Source: Seonamhaeicola sp. (GTDB taxonomy: Bacteria; Bacteroidota; Bacteroidia; Flavobacteriales; Flavobacteriaceae). From it: 64,000 nt of DNA. This document shows positions 45,039 to 53,997 of the stretch, in pieces. Numbering within the stretch: the first letter of the stretch is position 1; each line of letters starts with the position of its first letter. Position numbers and translations under genes: made by a program. Below the pieces are notes generated by a model that saw only the letters and a program-made list of their open reading frames with translations, made no database searches and was not told where the DNA came from. The DNA is taken from assembly GCF_028281565.1 (NCBI RefSeq), contig NZ_JANQJQ010000018.1, positions 62,001-126,000 of the forward strand, read 5' to 3'.

Positions 45039-46155
45039 TGTCATCTTTATCATCTTTGTCATCTTCAGATACTTTATTCCAAACTTTTATTTTATCTCCT
45101 ACTTTAACACCTTCTGTAATTTCTATATTGATACCATCTGACAATCCCAGGGTCACATTTTGTTTCTTATACTTCTCATCACCTTTCAGGATTTCAACAA
45201 AAGGCTTTTCAGTAATCCTATTGTATTGAAGTAAGGCTTCTCTTATTGCTAAAACACTGTCTTTAGATTCAATATCAATTTCTGCATTGGCACTATAGCC
45301 GGCCCTGATATTGGCTTCAGAGTCAACTTTAACATCTGCTTTTACGGTAAACTGTACAGCGCCATTTTCCTCAACCCCTTTTGGCGCTACAAACGTTAAT
45401 TTTGCAGGAAATTCTTTTTCGCCAATGGCTCCCAGAATTACTTTTATGTCTTTACCTTCTTCAATTTTACCAACTTCTGCTTCATCTACTTTCCCTTCAA
45501 AAATCATAAAGCTCATATCAGCGATCGTGGCAATAGTAGTACCTGCATTAAAGTTGTTACTTTGTATCACCTGATCGCCTTCTCTTACCGGAATTTCTAA
45601 TATAGTCCCTGAAATTTGCGCAATGATATTAGTATTGGCGGAACTTCCTCCTGAAATAGAACCCCGTTTTATAATTTGATAATCGTTTTGTGCCTGGGCC
45701 AGTGTTTCTTTGGCTTGATTAAAAGACAACTCACTATTTTCAAAATCTTGCTGAGAAATCACACCTTTTTCATAAAGCGATTTGTTTCTGTCATATAATG
45801 TTTTAGCATTCTCATAAGACAATTTAGAAGACGCTATTCTGCTTTTGGCACTTACCAAGCTTTGCTCATTAGGAACCACTCTGATTTTGGCTATTAAATC
45901 GCCTTTCTGCACAAGGTCCCCTTCTTCAACTAAGATCTCATCTACAATACCCGAGATTTGCGGCTTTAATTCAATTTCTTCTTCCGGGTTTAACTTCCCG
46001 GTTGCAACCGCTTTTGTATTAATAGAGGTATAAAAAGGTTCTTCTACTTTAAACTCCTCAACATCTTTAGAGTTCGCATCTTTAAAATATTTTAATACCC
46101 AAACTAATAGTAACATGGCCACTATTATTAAAATAATCTTTACTGTTTTGTTCAT
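45031..46155 (-). CDS. HlyD/MacA-type periplasmic adaptor
   Basis: Membrane-fusion protein linking the ABC permeases to TolC. The 374-residue product has one N-terminal membrane segment (about 5-22), a split lipoyl domain ('VDEILVEEGDLVQKGDLIAKI' and 'GTILEIPVREGDQVIQ'), the alpha-helical hairpin with 'DFENSELSFNQAKETLAQAQ' and a beta-barrel domain. The C-terminus is an Asp/Lys-rich tail (DDKDDKDDND). It follows the second permease gene by 15 bases. Confidence 0.93.
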   Translation of the reverse strand: MNKTVKIILIIVAMLLLVWVLKYFKDANSKDVEEFKVEEPFYTSINTKAVATGKLNPEEEIELKPQISGIVDEILVEEGDLVQKGDLIAKIRVVPNEQSLVSAKSRIASSKLSYENAKTLYDRNKSLYEKGVISQQDFENSELSFNQAKETLAQAQNDYQIIKRGSISGGSSANTNIIAQISGTILEIPVREGDQVIQSNNFNAGTTIATIADMSFMIFEGKVDEAEVGKIEEGKDIKVILGAIGEKEFPAKLTFVAPKGVEENGAVQFTVKADVKVDSEANIRAGYSANAEIDIESKDSVLAIREALLQYNRITEKPFVEILKGDEKYKKQNVTLGLSDGINIEITEGVKVGDKIKVWNKVSEDDKDDKDDND

Positions 46156-46170
46156 TTTTTATTGATTGTT

Positions 46171-47412
46171 TTATTCTTCTCTTAATGCTTCTATTGGTTT
46201 TACACTGGTGGCTTTAAATGCCGGTATTAATCCTATTAAAGTGCCTAGCACCACTAATATTAACAAGGCAATAAATACGATGAATAATGATACTGAGGCG
46301 TTAACTAAAGTGGCATCATCACCTTGTCCGTATTTCGAATCTAAAAGTATCAGAATCCACCCTCCGGAAATAATTCCCATAAGTCCGGCTGCCAATGTTA
46401 AAGTTACTGCTTCCACAACAATCTGCCTTTTGATCTCAAAAGGAGTGGCTCCTAATGCTCTGCGAACACCAATTTCCTTTGTACGTTCTTTTACGGTTAT
46501 TAATAAAATATTGCCAATAGCAAAAACACCTGCAATTAGGGTTGCTATCCCAACAAACCAGGTTAAAAATTGCATCCCAATTAAAAAACCGGTTACCTTT
46601 TTAAAATCAGCACCTAAATTATAACTGCCTAAAGCCCTTTTATCTTTGGGATGAATTTTATTTAAATTTTTCAATAATAATTTTGCGTCTTCTTCTATTT
46701 GCTTGATGTTATACTCCGGTTTTCCCGTTATCATCATCCAGCCAATCCTATCCCCCTGATTATATACTTGTTGAAAGGTGTCAAAAGGAATATGAATATC
46801 AGATTGGGGACCTCCAAAATTCTTAACTTCAAAAACCCCTACAACCTTAAAATTCAGACTGTTAATTTTAATTAACTGGCCTATAGGCTCCACATCTTTT
46901 TCAAATACCTGTTTGTAAATGTCTTCTGAAATGACGGCTACTTTTCGTTTGCCTTCGATATCATTTTGATTGATAAAGCGACCTTTTATCAAATTCTTTT
47001 TTTGAACTACATCCAGCAACGGTAAATCACCGGCTACATTAAATGTTCCGGAAAGTTCCCCATTAACTACAAAACCGGTACTTTGGTTTCTGGGAACCAC
47101 AAATTCTATACCCTCAACAGCAGATTCAATTTTTCTTGCATCTGATAATTTAAGCCTAACCCGTCTTCCTTCCTGAAACCCTTTAAAGGGCTTACTGGTG
47201 TTTTGACCCCAAATAAAAACGCTGTTCGTTGCAAAATCCCCAAAGGCCCTGTTGAAAGAATTCTCCATACCTCTTGCAGCTCCTAACAATCCAATAAGCA
47301 ATAAAATACCCCACCACACGCCTACCATGGTAATAACAGTACGTAACTTGTTCTTGGTAATACTTTGGTATACCTCCTGCCACGTATCTCTATCAAATAA
47401 AAACTTAAACAT
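46171..47412 (-). CDS. MacB-type ABC transporter permease (second)
   Basis: A 413-residue inner-membrane protein: one N-terminal membrane helix, a large periplasmic MacB_PCD domain (about 45-250) and three C-terminal FtsX-type helices ('IGNILLITVKERTKEIGVRRALGA' marks the coupling helix). It begins immediately after the first permease's stop. With two different permease genes and a separate ATPase gene, the transporter is probably heterodimeric, unlike E. coli MacB, in which ATPase and permease are fused. Confidence 0.92.
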   Translation of the reverse strand: MFKFLFDRDTWQEVYQSITKNKLRTVITMVGVWWGILLLIGLLGAARGMENSFNRAFGDFATNSVFIWGQNTSKPFKGFQEGRRVRLKLSDARKIESAVEGIEFVVPRNQSTGFVVNGELSGTFNVAGDLPLLDVVQKKNLIKGRFINQNDIEGKRKVAVISEDIYKQVFEKDVEPIGQLIKINSLNFKVVGVFEVKNFGGPQSDIHIPFDTFQQVYNQGDRIGWMMITGKPEYNIKQIEEDAKLLLKNLNKIHPKDKRALGSYNLGADFKKVTGFLIGMQFLTWFVGIATLIAGVFAIGNILLITVKERTKEIGVRRALGATPFEIKRQIVVEAVTLTLAAGLMGIISGGWILILLDSKYGQGDDATLVNASVSLFIVFIALLILVVLGTLIGLIPAFKATSVKPIEALREE

Positions 47413-48642
47413 TTAATCGTTTCTTAATGCTACTATTGGTTTTATTCTTGAGGCTTTTTTTGCCGGTAAATATCCTGCTAATGCTCCTGCCGCTACCAAT
47501 ATGATGGTTGCCACTATTACTATAGAGGTGTTCACACCGGGGTCCTTTATAAAATATTCTTTTAAACCCGGCCCAACCCACTCCAGTATACCTACACCTA
47601 TCAACAGACCTAAATATCCTGCAATTGCCGTTATGACAATGGATTCAATTAAAATTATGGAAACAATAGCTTTTGGTGCTGCACCTAATGCTTTTCGAAT
47701 GCCAATTTCTTTAGTGCGTTCTTTTACAATAAAGATCATGATATTGCTGATCCCGACAATGCCGGCTATAAGGGTCCCTAAACCTATAATAAAAATGATC
47801 ACACTTAAAACTGTTGTAAATTGGTTGACGCCTTTGGTTTGTTGCGCCATATTAAATACCCTAACAGCCCGTTGGTCATTAGGCGACACGTTAAACTTTT
47901 TCTTAAGATCTTTTTCTAAAGCAATACCAAAATCAATGGCACTGTTCAACTTCATTTCCGGATTATAGGTTAGACTAATTTGATCAATATAATCGTTATT
48001 ACCGTATATTTGCTGAGCTGATGAAATAGGCATATATATCATACGTTCCTCATTATCGCCTCCATCATCGGTAAATGTCCCCACAACCTTATATTGTATA
48101 CCACTTAAATTGATGTATTTACCTATCGGTGTAGTTTTGGTAAACAAGTCTTCTTCCACCAATCGCCCAATAACAACTACTTTAGATTTGTTCGTTAAAT
48201 CGTTGTTATTGATATACCGGCCTTCTTTGATCTTTGTTTTTTCAAGGAATTGATTGTCCGGGTGAACAGCCCTTAAACTATAACTGTTTTTTTCTCCTCT
48301 AAAGGATGCATTAACATTCCTGAACAAACGTGCTGTAATGTATTGGACTTTTCCTTCAAACTCATCTTTAATATGGCTTATGTCTTCATTTTTAAATTGA
48401 ATACGTCTGCCTGCCTGCAGGCCCTTATGCGCTTTTGTTGTTCTGCCTGCATGAACAAATATGGCATTATTGGCATCATCCACAAAAGCTTCTTCAAATG
48501 TGTTTTCCAAACCATTGGCAATACCTATAAGTATGGTAAAAAGCATGATAGCAAAAGCCACGGTAAAACCAGACAGTATGGATCTGGTCCTGTTTTTATT
48601 CATACTTTGCAATATTTCTCTCCACGTATCTAAATCAAACAT
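47413..48642 (-). CDS. MacB-type ABC transporter permease (first)
   Basis: A 409-residue paralogue of the following gene product with the same plan: N-terminal helix near 28-48, periplasmic domain ('YSLRAVHPDNQFLEKTKIKEGRYINNND'-type region) and three C-terminal helices including 'VKERTKEIGIRKALGA'. Its start overlaps the ATPase gene by 8 bases. Substrates of such systems range from lipoproteins to peptides and drugs; nothing here decides between them. Confidence 0.92.
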   Translation of the reverse strand: MFDLDTWREILQSMNKNRTRSILSGFTVAFAIMLFTILIGIANGLENTFEEAFVDDANNAIFVHAGRTTKAHKGLQAGRRIQFKNEDISHIKDEFEGKVQYITARLFRNVNASFRGEKNSYSLRAVHPDNQFLEKTKIKEGRYINNNDLTNKSKVVVIGRLVEEDLFTKTTPIGKYINLSGIQYKVVGTFTDDGGDNEERMIYMPISSAQQIYGNNDYIDQISLTYNPEMKLNSAIDFGIALEKDLKKKFNVSPNDQRAVRVFNMAQQTKGVNQFTTVLSVIIFIIGLGTLIAGIVGISNIMIFIVKERTKEIGIRKALGAAPKAIVSIILIESIVITAIAGYLGLLIGVGILEWVGPGLKEYFIKDPGVNTSIVIVATIILVAAGALAGYLPAKKASRIKPIVALRND

Positions 48643-49336
48643 GCTGGTTGGCTCTAACTTGAGTTACTTTTTTATCCTCCATAATAACACCGTCACGAAG
48701 ACGTACAATACGTTTACACATATTAGCTATATCTTCTTCATGAGTTACTATTAAAATGGTCTTGCCTTCATCATTTAGCTGTTGAATGAATTCCATAATC
48801 TCATAAGACGTTGTGGTATCCAGTGCTCCTGTGGGCTCGTCTGCTAATAATAATTTGGGGTTTGCCGCTAATGCTCTTGCAATGGCAACACGCTGGTTTT
48901 GACCTCCGGAAAGTTCTTTTGGTAAATGATGTGCCCAATCTGTTAACCCTACTTTTCCTAAATGGAACATGGCCAATTCCTGGCGTTCTTTACGCTTCAT
49001 GCCTTGATAATACAATGGCAACGCCACATTTTCCAGAGCATTTTTATAATTAATAAGGTTGAACGACTGAAAAATAAATCCTAAGAATTTGTTCCTGTAA
49101 ACCGCCGCTTTTTTCTCAGTTAGATTTTTAATTAGCAGCCCGTCTAAAATGTATTCACCGGAATCTGCATGATCCAACATCCCTATAATGTTGAGCAAAG
49201 TAGATTTTCCGGACCCCGAAGATCCCATGATCGCTACCATTTCACCTTCTTTAACAGAAAGATCAATTCCCTTTAAAACATGTAAGTGTGAATCTCCTAT
49301 GGGGTAGGATTTGTGCAATTGTTTTATTTCTAACAT
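48635..49336 (-). CDS. LolD/MacB-type ABC transporter ATPase
   Basis: Powers the exporter. The 233-residue nucleotide-binding protein has Walker A 'GSSGSGKST' near residues 38-46, signature 'LSGGQNQRVAIARAL' (Asn replaces the usual Gln/Glu-Gln pattern, still functional in form), Walker B 'LLLADEPTGALD' and the H-loop 'VTHEEDI'. It is the first gene of the ATPase-permease-permease-adaptor-TolC-tsaB series. Confidence 0.94.
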   Translation of the reverse strand: MLEIKQLHKSYPIGDSHLHVLKGIDLSVKEGEMVAIMGSSGSGKSTLLNIIGMLDHADSGEYILDGLLIKNLTEKKAAVYRNKFLGFIFQSFNLINYKNALENVALPLYYQGMKRKERQELAMFHLGKVGLTDWAHHLPKELSGGQNQRVAIARALAANPKLLLADEPTGALDTTTSYEIMEFIQQLNDEGKTILIVTHEEDIANMCKRIVRLRDGVIMEDKKVTQVRANQHV

Positions 49337-49424
49337 TTGATGAGGATTACATAAGTCTAACCAACCTAAAAATTAGACTATTATCACAAAGAAATGTTAC
49401 AAAAAAGACATGGGAAATTTTTTA

Positions 49425-49643
49425 TTATTTTTTTAACGCTCCGTACTTTCTGTAAATAAAGAATATAATACCCCCCACAAGGATATATGGGATAGCCATT
49501 AAGTATACAATGCCATCATTTATGCCTTCAGCTGCACTTTGCGTTTCCTCACTTTCCAATACAGCCCTGCACATAGCACATTGCGCATTTGCCTTGAGAA
49601 AAAAGAGAAAAGAAAAAAGAAAAAAGACTATTCTGTTTTTCAT
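49425..49643 (-). CDS. Small membrane protein with CAMC motif, last gene of oxidase-assembly group
   Basis: A 72-residue protein. The ATG at 49643 gives a signal peptide ('RIVFFLFSFLFFLKANA') followed at once by 'QCAMCRAVLESEE' with a CxxC pair, and a C-terminal membrane helix ('GIVYLMAIPYILVGGIIFFIYRKY'). A frame open to 49757 would run into the DUF420 gene and lacks a credible N-terminus. It sits downstream of DUF420 and SCO genes, so a role in cytochrome oxidase assembly or copper handling is plausible but unproven. The gene is below the usual size cutoff. Confidence 0.7.
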   Translation of the reverse strand: MKNRIVFFLFSFLFFLKANAQCAMCRAVLESEETQSAAEGINDGIVYLMAIPYILVGGIIFFIYRKYGALKK

Positions 49644-49696
49644 GTTAGAGATTCTTATTTGTGTGCATTCCACCAACTTCACAAAATAGAGTTTCA

Positions 49697-50224
49697 TTAA
49701 TAATATGGTGAAATCATAATATAAACTATTACACCTGTTATAGCTACATAAAGCCATAACGGAAATGTAATTTTAGCTATCTTTTTGTGCTTCTCTATGT
49801 TGTTAGTAATGGCTCTTACATAAGTGATCAATACAAACGGAATAACTGCCACCGACATAACAATATGTGTTAGCAGTATGAAATAATAGAAATACTTGGC
49901 AATACCATCGCCTCCAAATTTGGTTGAATCACTGGTCATGTGATAAGCTATATACATAAGTAAGAACAAAACAGATAATATAATAGCAAACTTCATTAAC
50001 CGTTCATGTAACTTTATTTTTTTATTCTGGACAGCAATAAAAGCCAACACCAGTACCAGGGCGGTAACAGCATTTATGCAGGCATAAATTGGTGGTAAAA
50101 AAACAGGTAATTCTACATCAATTTTAATTCCGAAAAGGGCAGCAACTGCCAATGGAATTACTATTGATAATATTATTATTAATTTGTTGTATTTTTTATC
50201 GTTTGAAACTTCCTGACCTTTCAT
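49697..50224 (-). CDS. DUF420 family membrane protein
   Basis: A 175-residue protein with five hydrophobic segments ('LIIILSIVIPLAVAALFGI', 'FAIILSVLFLLMYIAYHMTSD', 'YYFILLTHIVMSVAVIPFVLITY', 'LWLYVAITGVIVYIMI'). The 'YHMTSD' and 'LLTHI' histidines are conserved in DUF420 proteins, which accompany heme-copper oxidase genes. It follows the SCO gene with a 37-base spacer holding a hairpin repeat. Exact function unknown; a link to oxidase assembly is inferred from context. Confidence 0.85.
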   Translation of the reverse strand: MKGQEVSNDKKYNKLIIILSIVIPLAVAALFGIKIDVELPVFLPPIYACINAVTALVLVLAFIAVQNKKIKLHERLMKFAIILSVLFLLMYIAYHMTSDSTKFGGDGIAKYFYYFILLTHIVMSVAVIPFVLITYVRAITNNIEKHKKIAKITFPLWLYVAITGVIVYIMISPYY

Positions 50225-50231
50225 GATTATT

Positions 50232-50258
50232 AGATTCTTCGCTCTGCTCAGAATGACA
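50232..50258 (+). repeat. Dispersed hairpin repeat (type A) between SCO and DUF420 genes
   Basis: ATTCT, TC, GCTCTGC, TC, AGAAT, GACA. It occupies nearly the whole 37-base spacer between two genes of one operon. Confidence 0.75.
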
Positions 50259-50261
50259 AAA

Positions 50262-51008
50262 CTACTCGTTTAGCAACTTTTTAATATCTTCTTTTAAGGC
50301 GCTTATTTGTTCTTTTTCTCCTTCATCATTTACCTGTTCTTCTTCCGAAGTAACACCCCTGTAATAAATGATGGCATTTCCAAAAGCATCTTTTCTGGAA
50401 CGGATAAATCCGTTTTTATCAATTAAAGCAAAATTACCCGAATGCTCAAAGCCTCCTTCCACATCTTTATTTTCTGCGGCATAAATATAAAACCCTTCGT
50501 TTGCCAGTTTGTAAATAGTGTCTTTATCCCCGGTCATTAAATGCCAATTGGGGTTAGTGATCCCATAGGTATTAGCATATTCTTTAAGTACTTCGGGAGT
50601 GTCATGTTCCGGGTTTATAGTGAAAGAGGCCACTCCAAAGTCTTCAAAATCTTTGAACTCATTTTGAATTTTTACCAGGTTATGGTTCATTCTCGGGCAA
50701 ATAGTCGGACAGGTAGTAAAAAAGAATTCAATCACATATACTTTCCCTTCGTAGTCTTTATTGGTAACCGTGTTTCCGTTTTGGTCTGTAAAACTAAACT
50801 CCGGAACCTGCCTGTTGCCATCGGTACCGGGTATAAAAACTAAATCGGAAGTCGAGTTTTTTTTATCCCCGGCATAATCACTTCTGCTTTCTTGCCTGGT
50901 AATATCCCCCTGGGTTATTCTATCCACAATTTTTGGAACAAACAGGATCCCGAAAACCAGAATGATAAAAGCAATCCCTATGTATGAATAATTGGTTTTT
51001 TTGCTCAT
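50262..51008 (-). CDS. SCO family copper chaperone for cytochrome c oxidase
   Basis: Delivers copper to the CuA site of oxidase subunit II. The 248-residue protein has an N-terminal membrane anchor (about 7-25) and a thioredoxin fold with the copper-binding CxxxC in 'FFTTCPTICPRMN' and the third ligand His in 'FEHSGNFALIDKNG'. About 35 extra residues near the C-terminus ('SEEEQVNDEGEKEQ') are hydrophilic. It starts one base after the stop of the preceding Trx-like gene. Confidence 0.93.
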   Translation of the reverse strand: MSKKTNYSYIGIAFIILVFGILFVPKIVDRITQGDITRQESRSDYAGDKKNSTSDLVFIPGTDGNRQVPEFSFTDQNGNTVTNKDYEGKVYVIEFFFTTCPTICPRMNHNLVKIQNEFKDFEDFGVASFTINPEHDTPEVLKEYANTYGITNPNWHLMTGDKDTIYKLANEGFYIYAAENKDVEGGFEHSGNFALIDKNGFIRSRKDAFGNAIIYYRGVTSEEEQVNDEGEKEQISALKEDIKKLLNE

Positions 51009-51009
51009 G

Positions 51010-51723
51010 TTATTTTTCTTCTGCTTTTAAGTCGTTAGCACGTCTGATCTCTGAATTGAATTCTCCTTTTCTCTTTTGCCTGTATTCCGTGAATAAGATA
51101 CGCATATCTTCACTCATTTCATTCTTAATAACAGCGACTTCAATACCGTTATAGGCATTTAACCCGTAAACCGGTTTGCTCTTCTCTATTTCACCATCCG
51201 TTCTATTATCAATACGTCCGCGTTGGTTCAACTCTTTATCAATGACAAATACCTCATCTGTTGCCAACGTATTGTTTAATGCGGTATTCGATTTTAAACT
51301 CTTATATAACGCCCTGATGCTTTCAGGTTCTCCAAAAACAAAATGCCAGAACTTTAAATCTTCGTATTGACTGATTTCCTGTTTTAATTGTTTAGCCGTG
51401 TCTTCACTTCCATTGGGTACAACAATGACCACCTGGAACTTTTTAAAGCCTTTAAATTTATCATATACAAGCTCTTTTAAATTTAAAGCTGTTGTTGATT
51501 TATTCATTGGATTTTCCCCTAAAAACCCTAAAACTGTTATCTGATCTTTTAATAAAACCGGCCCGTCAGCTGATGTAAACTGCTTTAATTCTAAAACATC
51601 GTCATTAACAATATCCAACGGGGTATAATTATGCGTAGCCGGATATAGCAGCAACAAAAAGGTTACCGGAAGAAAGAATAAAATTCCTAAAACTGTATAA
51701 CGGCCAACTTTCTTTAAATCCAT
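51010..51723 (-). CDS. Membrane-anchored thioredoxin-like protein without active-site cysteines
   Basis: A 237-residue protein with one N-terminal membrane helix (about 9-27, 'YTVLGILFFLPVTFLLLLYP') and a periplasmic domain whose strand pattern ('QITVLGFLGENPMNKSTTALNLKEL', 'FKKFQVVIVVPNGSED', 'DEVFVIDKELNQRGRID') resembles the SCO/thioredoxin fold but has no CxxC. It immediately precedes the SCO gene. A structural or assembly role next to SCO is inferred; I do not recognise a named family. Confidence 0.65.
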   Translation of the reverse strand: MDLKKVGRYTVLGILFFLPVTFLLLLYPATHNYTPLDIVNDDVLELKQFTSADGPVLLKDQITVLGFLGENPMNKSTTALNLKELVYDKFKGFKKFQVVIVVPNGSEDTAKQLKQEISQYEDLKFWHFVFGEPESIRALYKSLKSNTALNNTLATDEVFVIDKELNQRGRIDNRTDGEIEKSKPVYGLNAYNGIEVAVIKNEMSEDMRILFTEYRQKRKGEFNSEIRRANDLKAEEK

Positions 51724-51758
51724 TAAATGATTGTTTATTAAGTCTTTAAATAATCATG

Positions 51759-51766
51759 CAAAAATA
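51759..51766 (-). promoter_or_regulatory. -7 promoter element for the Trx-like/SCO/DUF420 genes
   Basis: TATTTTTG on the minus strand, 36 bases upstream of the start at 51723 and directly after the subunit IV terminator. A -33 element is not clear. Confidence 0.4.
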
Positions 51767-51767
51767 A

Positions 51768-51795
51768 AAAAGGTGGTTCTTATAAACCACCTTTT
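51768..51795 (-). terminator. Terminator after oxidase subunit IV
   Basis: An 11-bp stem (AAAAGGTGGTT / AACCACCTTTT), 28 bases after the subunit IV stop, followed on the minus strand by a T-rich run. It divides structural from assembly genes. Confidence 0.85.
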
Positions 51796-51823
51796 ACCTA
51801 TATTTTAACAGACTGGTACTGTA

Positions 51824-52204
51824 TTAAAAGTCTCTTTTGATATACCCGTCTTTATAAACATCAAATACGTAACCCCCTTCTTGTAATAAGATGAAAATTA
51901 AATACAATATTAAGAAGATGGCTGTCCAAACTACAGCACGTCTTAAGCCTTTGGTTTCATCACGCATGTGCATGAAATCCCAGGTAATATAATAAGCTTT
52001 TACAATGGTCAAAATGATGAAGATCCAGTTTAAAAGTTTCATTCCCAAAACTTTTGTCAGAGACCATTCCGGTTTTACAATACCCAACCCAACCTCAACA
52101 GCTGTTACAATAGATAATAAAATCAAGACGCCCCAAATCTTTTGGGTATTGGTCTTAAATTTTATTAAACCTCTTAGTATTGCTAAATTATGTGCGTGTG
52201 CCAT
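51824..52204 (-). CDS. Cytochrome c oxidase subunit IV family protein
   Basis: Small membrane subunit of the aa3/caa3-type terminal oxidase. The 126-residue protein has three hydrophobic segments ('IWGVLILLSIVTAVEVGLGI', 'LLNWIFIILTIVKAYYITWDFMHM', 'VVWTAIFLILYLIFILLQEGGYV'), matching the prokaryotic subunit IV family, with the conserved 'KAYYITWDFMHMRDE'. Its gene lies between the larger subunit III gene and the terminator. Confidence 0.9.
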   Translation of the reverse strand: MAHAHNLAILRGLIKFKTNTQKIWGVLILLSIVTAVEVGLGIVKPEWSLTKVLGMKLLNWIFIILTIVKAYYITWDFMHMRDETKGLRRAVVWTAIFLILYLIFILLQEGGYVFDVYKDGYIKRDF

Positions 52205-52225
52205 GTTTTTTTAAAATCTTTTTTT

Positions 52226-52250
52226 GATTTCCTTCTTCAAGGAAATGACA
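52226..52250 (+). repeat. Dispersed hairpin repeat (type B) between oxidase genes
   Basis: ATTTCCTT, CTTC, AAGGAAAT, GACA. A perfect 8-bp stem in the 61-base gap between subunit III and subunit IV genes. Confidence 0.7.
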
Positions 52251-52265
52251 ATGTTTTCTTTATAA

Positions 52266-53267
52266 TTAAACCAGGTAAAAGAATGTAAATACAAATACCC
52301 AAACCAAATCTACAAAGTGCCAGTATAACCCCACTTTCTCAACCATTTCATAACTCTTACGCCTTTCATAAGTCCCCAATACCACATTAAAGAAAATGAT
52401 GACATTGATAACAACTCCCGAAAATACGTGGAAACCGTGGAAACCGGTTATAAAGAAAAAGAAGTCTGCAAATAACGGCGATCCATACTCATTGACGTGA
52501 AGGTTAGCTCCTTCAACCACCAGTTTTCCGTTTTCTTTTATTTGTTTTAATGATTCTTCTCTGGACAATATTGTTTTTTCGCCTTTTTCTATTATTTGAG
52601 TTCTTACCAGAACATCTTCATGAGCTATTAAACCGGCATAAACTTCCTCAACAGTATAAGATGGTAATGTGCCTTCGGACACAAACCACAATCCGTTATC
52701 TCTGTCATGGGCCGTTCTATCGGCATGGGCATCGGCAACGGCAAAATCTCTTAAAGCCACTCTCTTAAACTTTTGTTCACCATCAACATCAACATAATGA
52801 CCAAACTGCAAAATGTTGCCGCCTTTTGTTTGAATAGCACCGTAGTCACCTTTAATAAAAGTAGCCCATTCCCAGGCCTGAGACCCAACGAATATTAAAC
52901 CGCCAATAATGGTTAAGAACATATACAGGGTAACCTTGGCTTTATTTAAATGATGGCCGGCATCTACGGCCAATACCATAGTTACCGATGACATAATAAG
53001 GATAAAGGTCATAAACGCCACATAGATCATAGGCAACTCCTGACCATGTAAAAACGGTACGTGTGTAAACACCTCATCGGCTATGGGCCATGAATCGATA
53101 AACTTGAATCTTGAAAATCCATAGGCCGCTAAAAAGCCCGAAAATGTCAATGCATCTGAAACGATGAAAAACCACATCATCATTTTACCGTAACTTGCTT
53201 TTAACGGCTGGTTACCTCCACCCCAGGTTTTTCCTTCTGCTTCAGCATTTACAACTGTAGTACTCAT
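52266..53267 (-). CDS. Cytochrome c oxidase subunit III (long, with insertion)
   Basis: A 333-residue heme-copper oxidase subunit III. Membrane helices flank a hydrophilic insertion of roughly 120 residues (about 141-262, 'IQTKGGNILQFGHYVDVDGEQ' to 'EGANLHVNEYGSP') that ordinary subunit III lacks. The C-terminal part 'FFFITGFHGFHVFSGVVINV' and 'GLYWHFVDLVWVFVFTFFYLV' is canonical. It is the second of two subunit III genes in a row; paired genes are known in Bacteroidetes oxidases. Confidence 0.92.
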   Translation of the reverse strand: MSTTVVNAEAEGKTWGGGNQPLKASYGKMMMWFFIVSDALTFSGFLAAYGFSRFKFIDSWPIADEVFTHVPFLHGQELPMIYVAFMTFILIMSSVTMVLAVDAGHHLNKAKVTLYMFLTIIGGLIFVGSQAWEWATFIKGDYGAIQTKGGNILQFGHYVDVDGEQKFKRVALRDFAVADAHADRTAHDRDNGLWFVSEGTLPSYTVEEVYAGLIAHEDVLVRTQIIEKGEKTILSREESLKQIKENGKLVVEGANLHVNEYGSPLFADFFFFITGFHGFHVFSGVVINVIIFFNVVLGTYERRKSYEMVEKVGLYWHFVDLVWVFVFTFFYLV

Positions 53268-53295
53268 ATATAATGGTTGTTATTTAAAAGTTGCA

Positions 53296-53303
53296 CAAAA
53301 ATA
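53296..53303 (-). promoter_or_regulatory. -7 promoter element for long subunit III gene
   Basis: TATTTTTG on the minus strand, 29 bases upstream of the start codon at 53267. The -33 region has only a partial match, so the 146-base gap after the previous gene may or may not carry a separate promoter. Confidence 0.4.
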
Positions 53304-53413
53304 ATCATTTTATTTATCTAACGAAATATAAGCTGCAAATTTTAAACTATGATAAAGATCAGTTTAAGAAAATAAAAATACTACCCTACTTTTTTAAAAA
53401 AAATGGGAATATT

Positions 53414-53995
53414 TTATTTGACAAAGTATAGGAATAGGAACAGATAAATCCACAGTACATCTACAAAATGCCAAAAGGTTGCAGCCAACTCAAAACCCAG
53501 TAAATTTTCCGGGTTATACTTCTGTTTAAAATGATTATAAATTACTACGGCTAAACAAATTAACCCGGCAACAACGTGCAAAATATGCACGATGGCTATT
53601 ATATAAATATAGGACATGGTCACATTACTGGTTGGCCCTGTAAAATTGTAACCTAAATCTATTATTTGCTGAAAGCCTTTAAACTGAAATACTATAAAGG
53701 CAATACCCAATGCAAAGGTTATTAGCAACCAAAGTGTGGCGCCCTGCCTGTTATTTTGTTTTAAAGTCTTTTTTGCCGCTATAAACGCAAAACTACTAAC
53801 AATGATGATGACCGTACTGGTAATAAAGGCATCAGGCAATTGGAAATCTTTTAACCAATCCGGCCTGGACCTGCTTACAATAAAAGCACTTGTCCAACCC
53901 ATAAAAGACATGATCAATGAAATGATACCAAACCAAAGCATCATTTTTTTGGCTCTGGCCTTCTTTTCTTCCGGTGTTCCCTGAGTTAAATCCAT
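53414..53995 (-). CDS. Cytochrome c oxidase subunit III (short)
   Basis: A 193-residue subunit III with five membrane helices and the family end 'ELAATFWHFVDVLWIYLFLFLYFVK'. It follows the heme o synthase gene with a two-base gap, so they are co-transcribed. It lacks the insertion of its neighbour at 52266-53267; the two subunits may fit different positions or be alternative. Confidence 0.92.
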   Translation of the reverse strand: MDLTQGTPEEKKARAKKMMLWFGIISLIMSFMGWTSAFIVSRSRPDWLKDFQLPDAFITSTVIIIVSSFAFIAAKKTLKQNNRQGATLWLLITFALGIAFIVFQFKGFQQIIDLGYNFTGPTSNVTMSYIYIIAIVHILHVVAGLICLAVVIYNHFKQKYNPENLLGFELAATFWHFVDVLWIYLFLFLYFVK

Positions 53996-53997
53996 AG

